From Stercorarius parasiticus (Eukaryota; Chordata; Aves; Charadriiformes; Stercorariidae): 64,000 bases of DNA. A program made the translations under genes and the position numbers. Every line of letters begins with the position of its first letter. Position 1 is the stretch's first letter. The notes beneath the pieces were generated by a model, which ran no database searches, had not been told where the DNA came from, and worked only from the letters and a program-made list of their open reading frames with translations. The DNA is taken from contig VWZL01003405.1 in the NCBI GenBank assembly GCA_013396915.1, forward strand, positions 62,479 through 126,478, in the 5' to 3' direction. This document shows positions 36,773-48,900 of this stretch, one piece after another.

Positions 36773-38105
36773 TCCCTTTGATTGCAAAGTGAAGCTGTAA
36801 ATTTCCACCAATGTGCCAGTAGGTGGTAAACCAACTGCTTGCAACTGCCTTCAGTTTCCTATCAGCACAAAACAATTTTAAACCTTCTCATTCTTGCTGT
36901 GAACAGATTTGTTACAACATGAACAACATATATTTAAGTCACAACTTGCATGCAAGTTGCCATTTCTGAGAGGAGCTTGTTGGAATGCTGCTCTTTTTGT
37001 TACTTTTTCTTCTGGTCAGTTAATACTCTTTCAAATTGCAGTGCCTGATGCTGCCTTGAACATCAGAACTAGAAGTAACCCCTGCTGGCTCTATAACTGC
37101 CGTTTCAGGTGCAAAGCTTCCTCATTCTGCACTGGCATAAGAAATAAATATCCACCCATAAAACTGTATTTAAATCAAGTTTGTGCATGTTATGGTCAAT
37201 GAATCTTAATGGTAACATTTTCTAAGATGTTTAAGATTTTGTTTTCTTCAGAGAATGTTCTTTGCACAAGATATTTGCAACATGAGATGGCCTATAACAA
37301 TGAAGAAACCCAACGGACAAATTAGCAAGTGAAATCTAGAAGATATTCAAGGATTGCATCAAACCCTGAGGAAGCGGAGCCTCGAGTCCCCTGAAAATCA
37401 TGTGCAACATTAGACCAGAGGAAGCACATGACACCTGGAAGAACAAAATTGCTGCCCGGTTAATGGTAGGTGTAATGACTGAGCACAGGATCAAAAGGTT
37501 TTGAGTTTCTATTGGAAAAAGAAAGAGGAAGGCTTGAGAGGAGTGGCACGAGACAGAAGCTGTTCTGACTGGTAACTCAGATTATAGTCACAAAGGGATT
37601 TCTGCTTTTACAACTCCATCTCTCTCTGTTTTGTCAACATACGTAGTATGTTCCCCCCTATACTAGTACTTCCTGAGTTCATGTATGTTTTTTCTTTGTT
37701 GAAAAGAAAAAGTGCCTTTTTTTTTTGAAAGATAATATTGTCCAGCATTTCAAGCATTTATTTCCATAGAAGTTACTAGGATAATGGCCCTCTGACTGAA
37801 CTTCAGACTTTTGTAAGAAGAGATGCTGATGTTTGAAATCAGTGGAAAGTGTGATTTCATACTTCTGAATATTTGAAAGTTCTGAAACTTTTCAAGTTTC
37901 ATAGGAATAATTAATTTTAAGTGAGAGTATTTACAGATACTTTCATCATCTCTTCACAAGTAGCTGTCACATGAATTCAACAGGAAAATTATAAATGAGT
38001 TCACAAAAAGCAACTTAAAGAGTTATTTGGACCTTCCTGACCTTTGTTTGGAAAGAGAGGACTGTGTGCTGCTGCCATATGAATAAAGCCCACTGTGTTT
38101 CTGAT
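36773..38105 (+). other. 3' UTR of the kelch gene
   Basis: Non-coding, A/T-rich sequence following the stop codon. It ends about 20 bases beyond the poly(A) signal at 38082. An earlier AATAAA near 37143 could give a shorter transcript. The end point is inferred from the signal and the downstream GT-rich stretch. Confidence 0.7.
38082..38087 (+). terminator. Poly(A) signal of the kelch gene
   Basis: Canonical AATAAA about 1.3 kb after the stop. It is followed within 40 bases by a GT-rich stretch ('gtgtttctgatcagcgtgtg'), as expected of a cleavage and polyadenylation site. Confidence 0.75.
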
Positions 38106-38109
38106 CAGC

Positions 38110-39160
38110 GTGTGCTCGTTTTCTGAGCTTTCATGAATTTAAAATATGTATTTACATTTTCAGAATGAACACAGAACTTACCTTTCTGAACAAGGAATAT
38201 GCTCCCGCAGGCCCCGGTCACCTCCTGGCACTTCAGCCAGCCTCAAGGGCTGCTCAGGCTTTGAATTTCTCCTCCAGGAACGGGGAATCGCCCACTTAGA
38301 GGAGCACGTTAGGAAAGGACTTCACAGAGCAATGGGGCTGGGCTCGTACAGAGCACTGCGGTCTTAAATCAGCAGCAGGTTTTTCTTTTGCTGGTGGATA
38401 TGTCTGTTTTGGCATTAGCCAGCGAGAGCTGCTGAAACCTACTGACTTTTATCAAGGCTTGATGAGGGAAGGAAATTTAACTGGAAAGGGCAACAATAAA
38501 CCAGTGATTTTCCAAGTCACACGAAGGCCTCCTGGCAGGGACAGGTATCCTGGGGATGTGCAAGAGCCCCAGGAAAATGCCATCCAGCCTCTGCCATTCC
38601 TTTCTTCCTCCCCCCCAAAACTCTCTTCCCTTTGGCAGCCCCACAAAGGGTTTAACATTTACTTGGAGCCAACGCAGGCAGGACATGAGCCAGCCCAAAG
38701 GCGATGGCTTGGCACAGGGAGGAAAAAGCAGCTTGCAGAAGGTGCCCATCTCCCCCGGTTCCTCCCCTCGCCTCTGCCGGCGTGCCAAGTCAGGTGGCTG
38801 CACCAGCACCTTTGGCACCACTCCAGCTTCTTCACCCAAGAGATCCTAAGCCTCTCAAACTGGCCCAGTGGCACAGGGGCCCGGCTGCCCCCAGCCCCTG
38901 TACAGGACATGGGGTGCGCAGGAGCTCGGAAGGGGCTGTGGCTGCAGAGGCGGGCTCAGGGCTCGCTTGTGGGAGGCTGAGCCGCAGCTAAGCCCCAATA
39001 ATATTACGGGAGAGAAGGGAGCTCCAGTCCTGGCAGTGGGACTGTCAGCTACAGCAGACTCCACTGAAGCCATTGGGGCTATTTCTCCCCTTGCTGGCCC
39101 ATTCCCAGCTCTTTATAAAAACAAGGGCGAGCTCAAGCTGGAAGGGACGAGGTCTGAGAT
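38110..39160. other. GC-rich patch without a convincing gene
   Basis: It lies just beyond the end of the kelch gene and has relatively high GC. Several frames stay open on both strands, the longest being 173 codons on plus at 38459-38980. The proteins are rich in Pro, Ser, Arg and Trp, different frames are open over the same bases, and no domain appears. I read these as composition effects. A non-coding transcript is possible but unsupported. Confidence 0.45.
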
Positions 39161-39439
39161 GTAAAGCCATTGCAGCCTGGCACCCCGGTCCCTTCTGGGC
39201 ACGTATGAGCCTATTTCAGGTACCCAAGACCGAGGCACACAATCCTTGCTCATACACTGTATCACATTTCCTGGGTCATCTTCCCTTTCAAAACTCAACC
39301 CGTGATAGCAACTACACTTAACGGGGGTCTCGGAGCACCCCAAATGACTTCACTCCCGTTTTCCTGGCACACTTTTATCCAACGCAGTCACCTTTTCAGA
39401 GAGGAAGAGAAGAGGCTTTGTGGATGTGGTTACACTATT

Positions 39440-40150
39440 TCTCCATAACTGTATCAGTTAATGAGAATTCATCCCGCGCCCAAGTGAGCGACTAAAAGCT
39501 GCCGCCATCTGAAAGCTCTGTGGTGGCCTGCATGAAATAATGAATGGAATTACTCCAGCTAATGGCAACTATTTAGAAACAAAACAAAAGACATCATTTT
39601 TGGCTGGGCACAGACTGAAGGGGCTGCTACTGAAGCTCGCTGCTTTAAAACGTCTCTGAACAAAAGGGAAGCTTGCGTGTATCTGATAGGCCCACGGTCT
39701 AATTCAGTCCATAGAATCAAAGCAAACGGATGCAATGTTCTTTTGTAATCTCATCTGAGACACGAGATGCACTGTTGCATCATAAATCATACATAAAAGA
39801 GAGCGAATCAATCAGCCTATCTCAACAAACTGTCTTTAATTACCACTGTTTCTGAACATTAAAATGCATGAATAGCAGAGGGATTTTCTTTTAAAATGTA
39901 GGCATTTAAAGAGGGGGTTTTTAATTATAAAAAAATATCTATAGCAAACATGTTTCATTGTTTCGAGTTATAAATGGATTTGAAGAATAATTCAGTGACT
40001 TATCACTGGGATCATAGTTTGACCTACACAACAAATTATGCCACAAGGGAAATTCCTTTCTATGAGCTTAGTCATTAGGATGGAATTATTTCACTCCCCC
40101 CTTTGATACTTTCCAAAGTTTATTAATTGTTGAGAAATGAAGATGATCAA
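39440..40150. promoter_or_regulatory. Candidate conserved non-coding element (enhancer-like)
   Basis: Repeat-free, complex AT-rich sequence dense in homeodomain-type cores ('ttaattacc', 'tttaattata', 'taattcag') and other regulatory-looking words, with no usable open frame. It resembles the vertebrate conserved non-coding elements found near developmental genes. Conservation itself cannot be seen from one sequence, so this is a pattern-based inference. Confidence 0.35.
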
Positions 40151-42715
40151 ATGGTTTGATTGCCCTTTGCTGCCTCCTTAAGCATTTCACCAGTCAGGGT
40201 TTGGAAATTAAGTTTCCTTTAAACAATCATTAGCACCACTGTACTGCAAAACATAGACCAATCCCCTATTGGAAACAGAAGGAAGATTGCTCAGCCAACC
40301 CTCACACGCTTTTGTCTGCATGTTGTGAAATTACACTGGGAGGTTCAAGGTTCTTTTCTGGACACACTCCTCGGTACTTGGATTTTCAAAACCACTGAAC
40401 ACCTAACGGTCCTCTTGGACAGTCTCAGCTCTTCTGGAAAGAAGGCATTTAATTCTTTAGCATCTATTTGCCAGTTTAGATGCCTTCTTAAGTTACGCTT
40501 TAATTGACAACAGATTAAGTTTACAACATGGCCTGCAGTTTTGACATCCCAAATAAGTTTACAAATCTCTCTCCAAACCCAGGTACTCTTTGTTAGAAGC
40601 TGCCAAGCGACCTTAGCATAGAAACAGGTCCTGCCGAGACAGTACTGCCCCAGAAACGCCCCGAACTGAGGACGGTGAGTGCTTAGCGGGGAAGCAGGGA
40701 AGCAGGCGTCTGCCACGCATCTTTGGGTTTGATTTCAGGCGTGCAGTAGCCCACCGGCCCCAACCGCACAGCCCCGAGTCCCAACTAACCCACCCGTCTT
40801 TTACCACCACCCCAGCATAACGCAGCCGTGCTTAAAGATGACTCTGCGAGACTTTTGCACTGACGTGGTATATTTGAGACAAAACTACAGTATAAACATT
40901 TCAAGAATGTGTAGTGGCCTACAAATCACAGCTTCTTGTTCCCATGTACAGTTTCAATACAGATCTCAGTGCAGTGCCCAAAACAGTTCATACATCACTG
41001 TTGTTGTGAAACAGAAGCTAGAGGGTGCCACTCTGCTTTATAAAAAAAACAACAAATAAATTATACATTGAGAGCTATTGCCAAGCTTTACATATAAAAG
41101 GTAAAAATGCAGTAGTTAGTGTGGCTTTAACCAAAAAAATTCTAGCTAAAAAAATATCCTTACATACTTTAAAAATAAATTTGTCCAGTTATAGGTGTGT
41201 GTGGGGCGTGTGTGTTTATGAAGCAGAGTGCTCAAGCCAAACAGTAAAAAGGAGGTGAGTTTTGTAGGAGAACCCTGCAGCTCCTGCTGCGCAGGGTCCC
41301 AGCTCACCGCAGGGGGAGCACCCACTCCCCATCTCCAGAAGGCGCACACAGCCACGGCAGCACCAGCTCTGCCTCCACTGGAGCGGGGTGGGGAGGGTCT
41401 TCTACTAATACTAATGTCTACAGTGCCAAGACTCAGACCAAACACACGCGGATTACACCTGTGTCACTGGAAGGCCATTAGCATGGATTATTTTTATTTT
41501 TTGGTATAAAAAGTTATGATTGTCCAGCTGCATTTGAAAGCTGTGACGTTGCCATGTCTAATAGCTATATAATTTTACTACAACTTTCTAGACTAACAAA
41601 ACACTCTACATGCCCAGATAGAGCTTTAATTGCTAACTGGCTGGGAAATAGAGCTGCTAACACTTAATCTATAGGAGATCTGGGTTGTACCAGAATACGT
41701 TCACAATGTGAAAAATATATCCAGTGCTGTCTGTGAAGGACACGCTGATCTCAACAGTTCACCTTTGCTTCAAGAAACAAGAACGAGCAAGGTACGGAAA
41801 AAGGGATAACAGGCAACAGCTGAAAAATAGTGGGTGGGAAGAGACCCAAATGTAACTGGACTGCTCACCCGAGCTCCTCTTCCGGTGCTGCAAGTTTTCT
41901 TGCCAAAGTCGTGGCCAAAAGATTCTCTAAAACATAGCTTTTACACCGCTCCCTCGCTTTGACAAAGTATACATGGAATTTAAGTTTAAAATTGAATACA
42001 TTCAAGCTAATTCATTAACCATGACTGGTTACCAGGGAAGTAGTCATTTTATGTCATACGACTCGCCAATATTAAACACCATTACCACTGAACTAAAGAA
42101 GAGATTCCCTTAATTCAAGTGGAAGAGGGCCTGAACTCCCACATTTTAATATGTGTTTCAAAACCTTGTTAAGTCCATTACTGGCACTCGGCACGTGCCG
42201 CCTCTGGGCTCTTCCCATTGGACTCAATGGGCGAGACTGAAACCCAGCTCTGAGATGCAGCATCTCCCTGAGATTAATCACTTTGAGATACGGGGTGAGG
42301 TCTTCTTGTTACTAGAAATGTTAAGATTTCTATAAAATCTTTTACTCAATCACTTATGGAGTATAATTGGAGTAAAATCACTTTTACTTTTAGATCTAAT
42401 CACTTATGGTTTTAGTTTAAGTTACCATTTTTTAATTATAGAGTTAAAAAAAAAAGCATCCATCTCTGATGAGCATTACGTGCGCACACAGCAAAAGGGT
42501 CCAAGGCCAGTTAAGGAGAACAGGCATTAGTAAGTCAATAGGGGATAACTGTCTTAGGGAAAAAAAAAGACTTTTTTTTTTTTTCTTTAAACCAGGGAGC
42601 TGGCTTTTTCCAAATGACTGTAACAGAAGATGCATTTATTCATTCCTGTCAACCTTAAAGCTTTCAGGTGGTTGGCAGACCAGCCAGCATCGCAACAACA
42701 GATTCATACAAAAGT

Positions 42716-42721
42716 TTTATT
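42716..42721 (-). terminator. Candidate poly(A) signal, minus-strand gene
   Basis: AATAAA on the minus strand (plus-strand TTTATT), with T/G-rich sequence 10-30 bases further on. A second copy lies at 42635-42640. These are the clearest canonical signals I noticed below the stop codon. Confidence 0.4.
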
Positions 42722-42844
42722 TATAAATCTCTTTAAATAAATATAAAAAAAAAAACCTTTTAGAGGATAATTGGACCATATAGCCAATCAGTCAATCGTA
42801 TAACAATGGTAAGAAAATCCGTTTTTCTCAGTGTCACACAGGCA

Positions 42845-42925
42845 TTAATTAATACTTCACAACACTTAACTGTAGGAACTATTATACCTATTTGTGTTTG
42901 ATACGCAGGTGATGAGTAATGCTCC
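42845..42925 (-). repeat. Possible MIR/L2 remnant
   Basis: 'cttcacaacacttaactgta' followed by 'ggaactattatacctattt' resembles the '(cc)tcacaacaaccctatgaggtaggtactattatt' block of MIR/L2 in the opposite sense. Short and diverged. Confidence 0.35.
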
Positions 42926-45918
42926 ATTACCTATTTGCCAGTCATGATACAGCACGATACCTCTAGTTTTAAAGCAAAACAGTGATGCCAAACTACAGGA
43001 TGTTCAGACACCCACCTATGTGTCTGGTCAGACCACATAACTGCGGCACCTTAGTTCCGCCAGGCTCCCTGTGTGAACAATGATTTGGATTAGCTAAATA
43101 AGCTACGTTGAGTTAAATGGAGTGAATATTTGCTGTACGTATGAAATGTCACGGGAAAGAGTTGGGTTTGCAGCCCCAAATCAACTGGAAATTGCAAGTC
43201 CCCAGTGTAACAGTTGAAAATTTTGGATTTTTAAATAAATTTTCAAGTATCAGTCCTCTGAAGAGGAGGAGGTTGAGGAAGGTTGAGGAAAACCCTTGCC
43301 CCTCTGAAATTTTTGTGTGCGCGCACACATCTGTAAAACCACATTCCCTTTCAATCACACCTATCTCGACCACGCTGAAATAACAGTTGGCTACTTGGAA
43401 CCATGTAGATTTTAGAGGGACACACTCACCACACATCTTATTTACTTGCTATTTGCTGTATGTGATTGCTCGGGAGGAATCTAAGGATGGTGTTGAACAC
43501 GCAATGCTGTAAAACTGTAAACTCCTGTTATTCTACTTTTGGGAGAGATTCAAGCTGACAGTTCACAGAGCTCCTGAACCCAATGGGAAGAGTCACATAT
43601 CAAACACGCCTTCAAGAAAACGCTACTGCATTCTGTCTATTTACAAACCCAACACATGTAGCTGGCGAACGCCAGCTCAGCTGCTGAGCAAACAGATCAA
43701 TAGCGAGTGCCAAGTTTCCCCACACAGTCCTGGCTTTGTGCTGGAAGCAGACTGTTGCAGCCGTAGCTTCCCTTATCCTGCAGGAACTTTGCTGGCAACT
43801 GCATTATTAATCCAGACTAAGACATTTGAGAGTTGAATTGGGAACCTTCTACGTTTTAATATGCAATAAGGCTCAGACTTAAAAGTATATATAAAAAAAA
43901 AAGCCAATATTCAACTGGAAGTAACAAGGACAGACCTGGTCCAGAGCAGCAGCTCCCCTCTGGCTGGGGAGCGGGCAGCCTGCCGGCGCTGGCTGGGGCA
44001 GGGGGGGACCTGAAGTGCCTGCCACCAGTTTTGACTCCCAGTTCTTGAGGCAACGGCTGCAGAGAGCCGCTGTGGTACGTGAGCCCTAAGAGCTCCCCGT
44101 GGTTTCTGTGTTTCTCTATTAAGGCCTCAGGGGTTTTGAGGAGTGGCAGTGGGCCATGTAAATGCCACGTGGCTTCTTCCCGAACGCCCTCATTCAGCAT
44201 CTTGCAAACAAGAGCAGAAGAGCAGTGGTAAGGAAGCCCAAGTCTGAAAGAAGCAGCCCAGCCGGGCACCACTTACTTGCACAACCCATACTGCTTTGGT
44301 CCAAATCTTCGTCTACACTGAGAGACATGCAGGCAACCGGTGTGCAGAAATGAAGTTGTGCAGACAGGTTTCAGAACCAACTTTCACATTTAAAATTGTT
44401 TTTAAGAACCACATGTATATAAATATTTATAAACAGCAGCACTATGCAGAAAACATCCTCCAACCCCAGTCATATGTACAAACCTCTTCCTAAGAAAGAA
44501 ATATCCCAGCTGCTTCATCTGTGCTTCCCTGCTAGATGTGGAATTCATCATCTGGCTTCTGTATTTCTCCTCGCTCTGACTCTGCATTGACCTTTTTCGC
44601 AGGCTGCACCCCCAGGGTCCATGTGCTCACCTCTGCGCGTCCACATGAGGATCCTGCTGCCCAGGGCTCAAAGGATCTCTGGCGTATCATATCCTGTGCT
44701 TCACCTGAGCACCAAAAGGCCTTCACCAGTTCTGTGGAGCATGCTCTTGCAAGTGCTCCTACCTTCCTTCCACAAAGCAGCAAACTGCTTACAGGAACTT
44801 TTCATCTTCTTTTCCTGTTTTCATCTTATTCTTTCTATTCTTTGTTCCACATATAACTGTTCAATGACACTTGGAACAGGATTCGGGATGGTGTTAAGAA
44901 CTGATCTAGTTGTACCCTCATGCCGCTAACCTACCTAGTAAGTATTCCCAAAGCACAGCATCTGGAAGCAACACCCAGAAACAGTACAGAATAGAAACAA
45001 GAAAATAATTTTTCTTCTTAGTCCTATATAACAACAAAACTAACCAATACGCAGTTCCTGAAGTAAGCTGTACTCATACCTTCACTACTTCAGCATTTAA
45101 AACATACATACCTCCAGTCTAAAATGCGTGTATTTGAGTCATATAGGAAAGGAAAGAATCGGTGTCAAAATGTGGGACCTCTGCTGTGGTCTGCTAATGA
45201 TGTGAGCTGTTTGGCAGGTTAATCTTCCTTTCCCTGGTTGCAATGAGCAGCTCGAACCCAGTCAACATAATTGGTCACTGATAGACTACATTTTCATTCT
45301 TTCCAGGTACTGTAACGAGGTGCAAGGAATATTTTAAGGGGTTTAAGGCCAAAACGGAGAGTACGTGTTGGTGAAACAAAGGAAGGAGAAGGAGTAATCA
45401 TACAGAAGAAAATGTCCTTGGCTGTATATAACAGTGATCACTACCGTGAGCCACCGTACACAGAGTGACCACAAGGTGGCCCTACAAGTTCTCCTAATCT
45501 TTCCAGTATGACTCTAAGAGGTCCGGGACACCGTGCTGGGATGCTACACACCTAACATCACAGTGAACGCTTTCCTTTAACACTTGAGAGGCAGCACAGG
45601 GTAAGTAAGACTAAACCTAGTGTGAGCAGAACGCAACTAGATTCTGTTCCTCACATTCAGAACTAGCTTCAGTGTGTTATTCCACTTCTGAGGCAGAAGA
45701 TCAAACGTGCATGGGGTTTTATATCCTGGTTTAGACGGTAATTCCAGTTAAATTGCAATAAATGTAGAAGTCTCTTCCTGGATCCTAGCAAACCAGCTGG
45801 CTGTTTGACTCCCGTTCAGCAAGAGTTTGATCCCAAGGAAGTCTTTCAGAAGGATGCCTTGGGGATATGTTAGAAGATTGGAGTTTTTACAAGGTGGGAA
45901 GTGCAGAAACTCCTTCTT

Positions 45919-45976
45919 CTAGAGTTCAGTGGTGAGTAAACATTTTGTTCTTATTGTAGCATCCTCAGTGACTGGG
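45919..45976 (-). CDS. Minus-strand gene terminal coding exon
   Basis: A very long pyrimidine tract ending 'cttcccttttag' gives a strong acceptor. The phase-2 join produces SPVTEDATIRTKCLLTTEL and a TAG stop at 45921-45919. The 3' UTR follows in the same exon. A weaker alternative last exon at 44603 is discussed under findings. Confidence 0.72.
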
Positions 45977-48900
45977 CTAAAAGGGAAGAAAAAAAAAGAA
46001 AAAAGAGGTCCTGTAAATACACTCCTCCAAAAAGATCTGACATAATGGATTAAAAAAGAAAAAGACGAGTATTGTTCCCAAGAGCGTTAATAGCTGTTCC
46101 CCTTGTAATTTAATGAGACCAATGGACAACCTGCAGAAGAGCAAACTGAATCAACATCACACAGTGCAGAAGCATCATTGCCATCTGCACCGTAAGAGGT
46201 TCACTGGAAGACCTGACCACTGCTGCCATTGCTCTGCCTCACCAGCATGGCAGAACGGAATAGGGAGAAGTTTCTACAGATTCTGTTCTCTGACTTCCTT
46301 ACAGCTTGGAAATAACTGGGGGATATTTCCCCCCTTCCCAATCCTCTGGGAGATATTGAAACACTGTAAAGAGATTTCTCAGAAAATTAATCTGTACCAT
46401 AATTTTAGTCTAGTACTAAAAAAGGTGTTAGCAGGTAAAGACAGAAACTGAAGTGAAATGATAATTAAAAATAATTAATTGAGAACAGAACTAGAGTTTA
46501 TAAGCACAGCAAAACAAGGCACTGTGTCTAAATGACCACTGTAACTATTGAAGTGGAAGTAGTAAGAGCATGTACTTCCTTTCCACCCTACATACACTTC
46601 TGAAGTGAGAGCTGAGGAAACCTTACCTTGCAAGGAGTTCAGATGTCTGCTGGGACAGTGGCAATCCAGCTGACGACAACAGAGTCTCCGCGCTGCCTTT
46701 CACTGCCTTCACCGCTAAGGCAACGTCATTTCCCAAAGGCCCATTGGAAACCAGTCCAGTCTGAATTGGGGAGAATGAAACAGGAAACTGAAATAAAAAC
46801 CTGCCAGGACAAGACAGGCTCATTTTTCAATATGGTTTTTTTAGAACAGTAAAAACTGAGGTTCATTGAGGTCCAGGGCCGGCTTCACTAAATGCAAGTT
46901 CTTAAAAGAAACTTTATGGCCTTTACCGGAATGTAGTGCAGCAAAAATGAAATTTAAATATTAATAGGATATGTATGTTGTTTGATTTACTCCAGCTGAA
47001 TTAGACTGTTCTAGTTTTAGTCTGGTATGGGCTTTCAAATCTTTCAAATTATTACAAATTATTACATTTTACTATTTTACTGGAGCTCCTGTTTCTTAAT
47101 CATGACAAAAGCTTTTTTTTTTTTGTTTTGTTTTTTTGTTGTTGTTGTTAAGGAATAGTCAAATAACTTACTGGCACTATCCACCTCGGCATTATTGTGG
47201 GCTGGGAAGACACCTACAAAAAGCAAACAAACGCTCATTAGAAAAGGTTGGACATAGCTGAGAACATTCTCAAAACAATATTGCCTCCCAAAACAATACT
47301 GCCTCCCCAAACCATCTCAGATATTTGTCCACCACTAGTCTTTGAACCATGCAAGCCATTAGCTACAGATGGTGTGACTTCAGACCGAAAGGTAAGTGGC
47401 AGCCACACAGCACAGAGCCAATACCCGCTCACTCACAGAAACTCACTGGTAGCAGTTTCAGCACAGCGTTCCCTTCAAAAGGCAACTCAAAGTTTATTTT
47501 TCAAGTATTTATTTTATATATGTATATACACACACATATACTCTCTCTGTGTGTATACATACACATTTACGTGTAATTTCTGAAGTAGTATTATACCCAA
47601 AAGCCCAACAAGCAGGCTGGCACTTGTAGATGTACTAAAATAAGAGACCACAGGCTCTTGTGGCACAGATACAAATTAATCTTCCGATTTCTTCCATTCC
47701 AAAGCTGTAGATCTACATCCCTCGGCCAGTCACCCCGCGAGCAGGGGACACACACACAGCGATCCAGGTCAGTCACCACTTCACTCCCCTGCAGCAGATC
47801 CAAGCCCAGTGGCCAGATACTAAAGCCAGAGGAGAGTTTCTGAGTAAAAACCATTGTATGCGTGAAGGAAGAAGTTTGGTTTTGAAATACATTTACCCGA
47901 GGTGTGGCTTCTGTAAAGTCAATTAGATTCTCTGTCAATGATGTTAAGGAAACGTCCTGGTCATCTGGAGGGCTCTATGGAATAAATCAGTTTTGAATTG
48001 AATTCCCAGTAGTAACCAGATAGGTCTGCTGAATAATATAGTGGCTTCCCAAGTTATAGACCAGCGTCCTTAATGAACACCATTGTTTATCATCAGGTCT
48101 GTTTCCTCAAATCTTTCCATATGATCTTTGTTAATAGCCTTTTCACTTATTCTCATGAACATACTGGAAACAGTCATTGCCATGTAAGCTGTGAAACTGT
48201 CCCATTCTTTGATGTGCAGATGGGGTACTGTGCCATTTGACAAGGTCAGCGAGGTCTGTGAGCTCAGTATTTGAATTCAGAAGATGAAATTGATAATTAT
48301 TCAGTGGGATCAACTACATATTCCTGGTTTAGAGGGACAACAGCTAAAGGGGATGGTGCTTTAGCGATCCGGAATAACCCCTCAGTCTCCTGAAGTACCA
48401 TCAGAGTCCAATGTTGGATTCCTCTTTCTTTTGGAAAGAGACAAAGGCACGTTGACCCCTGAATTACTGTGTGTATTTTCATGGAGTCCAGTTAAAAATG
48501 ACCTTATCCTTAAGGTAACCAGATATCCTTAAGGTAACCAGAATATAACAATTAAATATTTCAATTTAAACTTTTCTCTCTGTGGTTACTTTGATAGGAA
48601 TTTAAAACTTCAGAAATTTCACCCCTGCAGCCTCTTTCCTGGAGCATCATATCATTGGGATATAAGGGGCTTCCCACCAGCGTCAGGAAAACAATCAGAA
48701 AAATAAGTCTCAGGGAAAGAACTTGAAAGGACACTCAGAAATGGCCTTTGGCGAGATCTGTACAGTGTCCCTGTCTGTTCCAGAAAGCACTCTTTGGCAT
48801 TCACCAACGCCTGGTATTCACCGAGTTACGAGAGGCATGCAGCAAGGGCTGCTGTGCTTGCCTCGAGGCATCAGTAGCTCAGAACGTGACACACAGAAAC

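Larger units (their letters stand above)
42635..45918 (-). other. Probable long 3' UTR of the minus-strand gene
   Basis: Downstream of the stop at 45919 no further exon is required. On the minus strand, AATAAA signals occur at 42721-42716 and 42640-42635, and another near 41500. The first is followed by a GT-rich stretch on the minus strand. A UTR of about 3.2 kb would result. The real end cannot be fixed by sequence alone. Confidence 0.4.

Noticed and set aside
38459..38980. 173-codon plus-strand frame after the kelch gene
   Set aside because: Other frames on both strands are open over the same bases. There is no domain, no splice partner and no conserved-looking segment. A composition effect is the simpler reading.
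44536..44856. Plus-strand frame of 106 codons
   Set aside because: It overlaps open minus-strand frames in a stop-poor patch and lacks domain features. A minus-strand alternative exon is the only reading worth testing.
47238..47432. Minus-strand frame EVTPSVANGLHGSKTSGG as an extra exon
   Set aside because: No convincing donor follows it, and the neighbouring exons already join in phase 0 without it.
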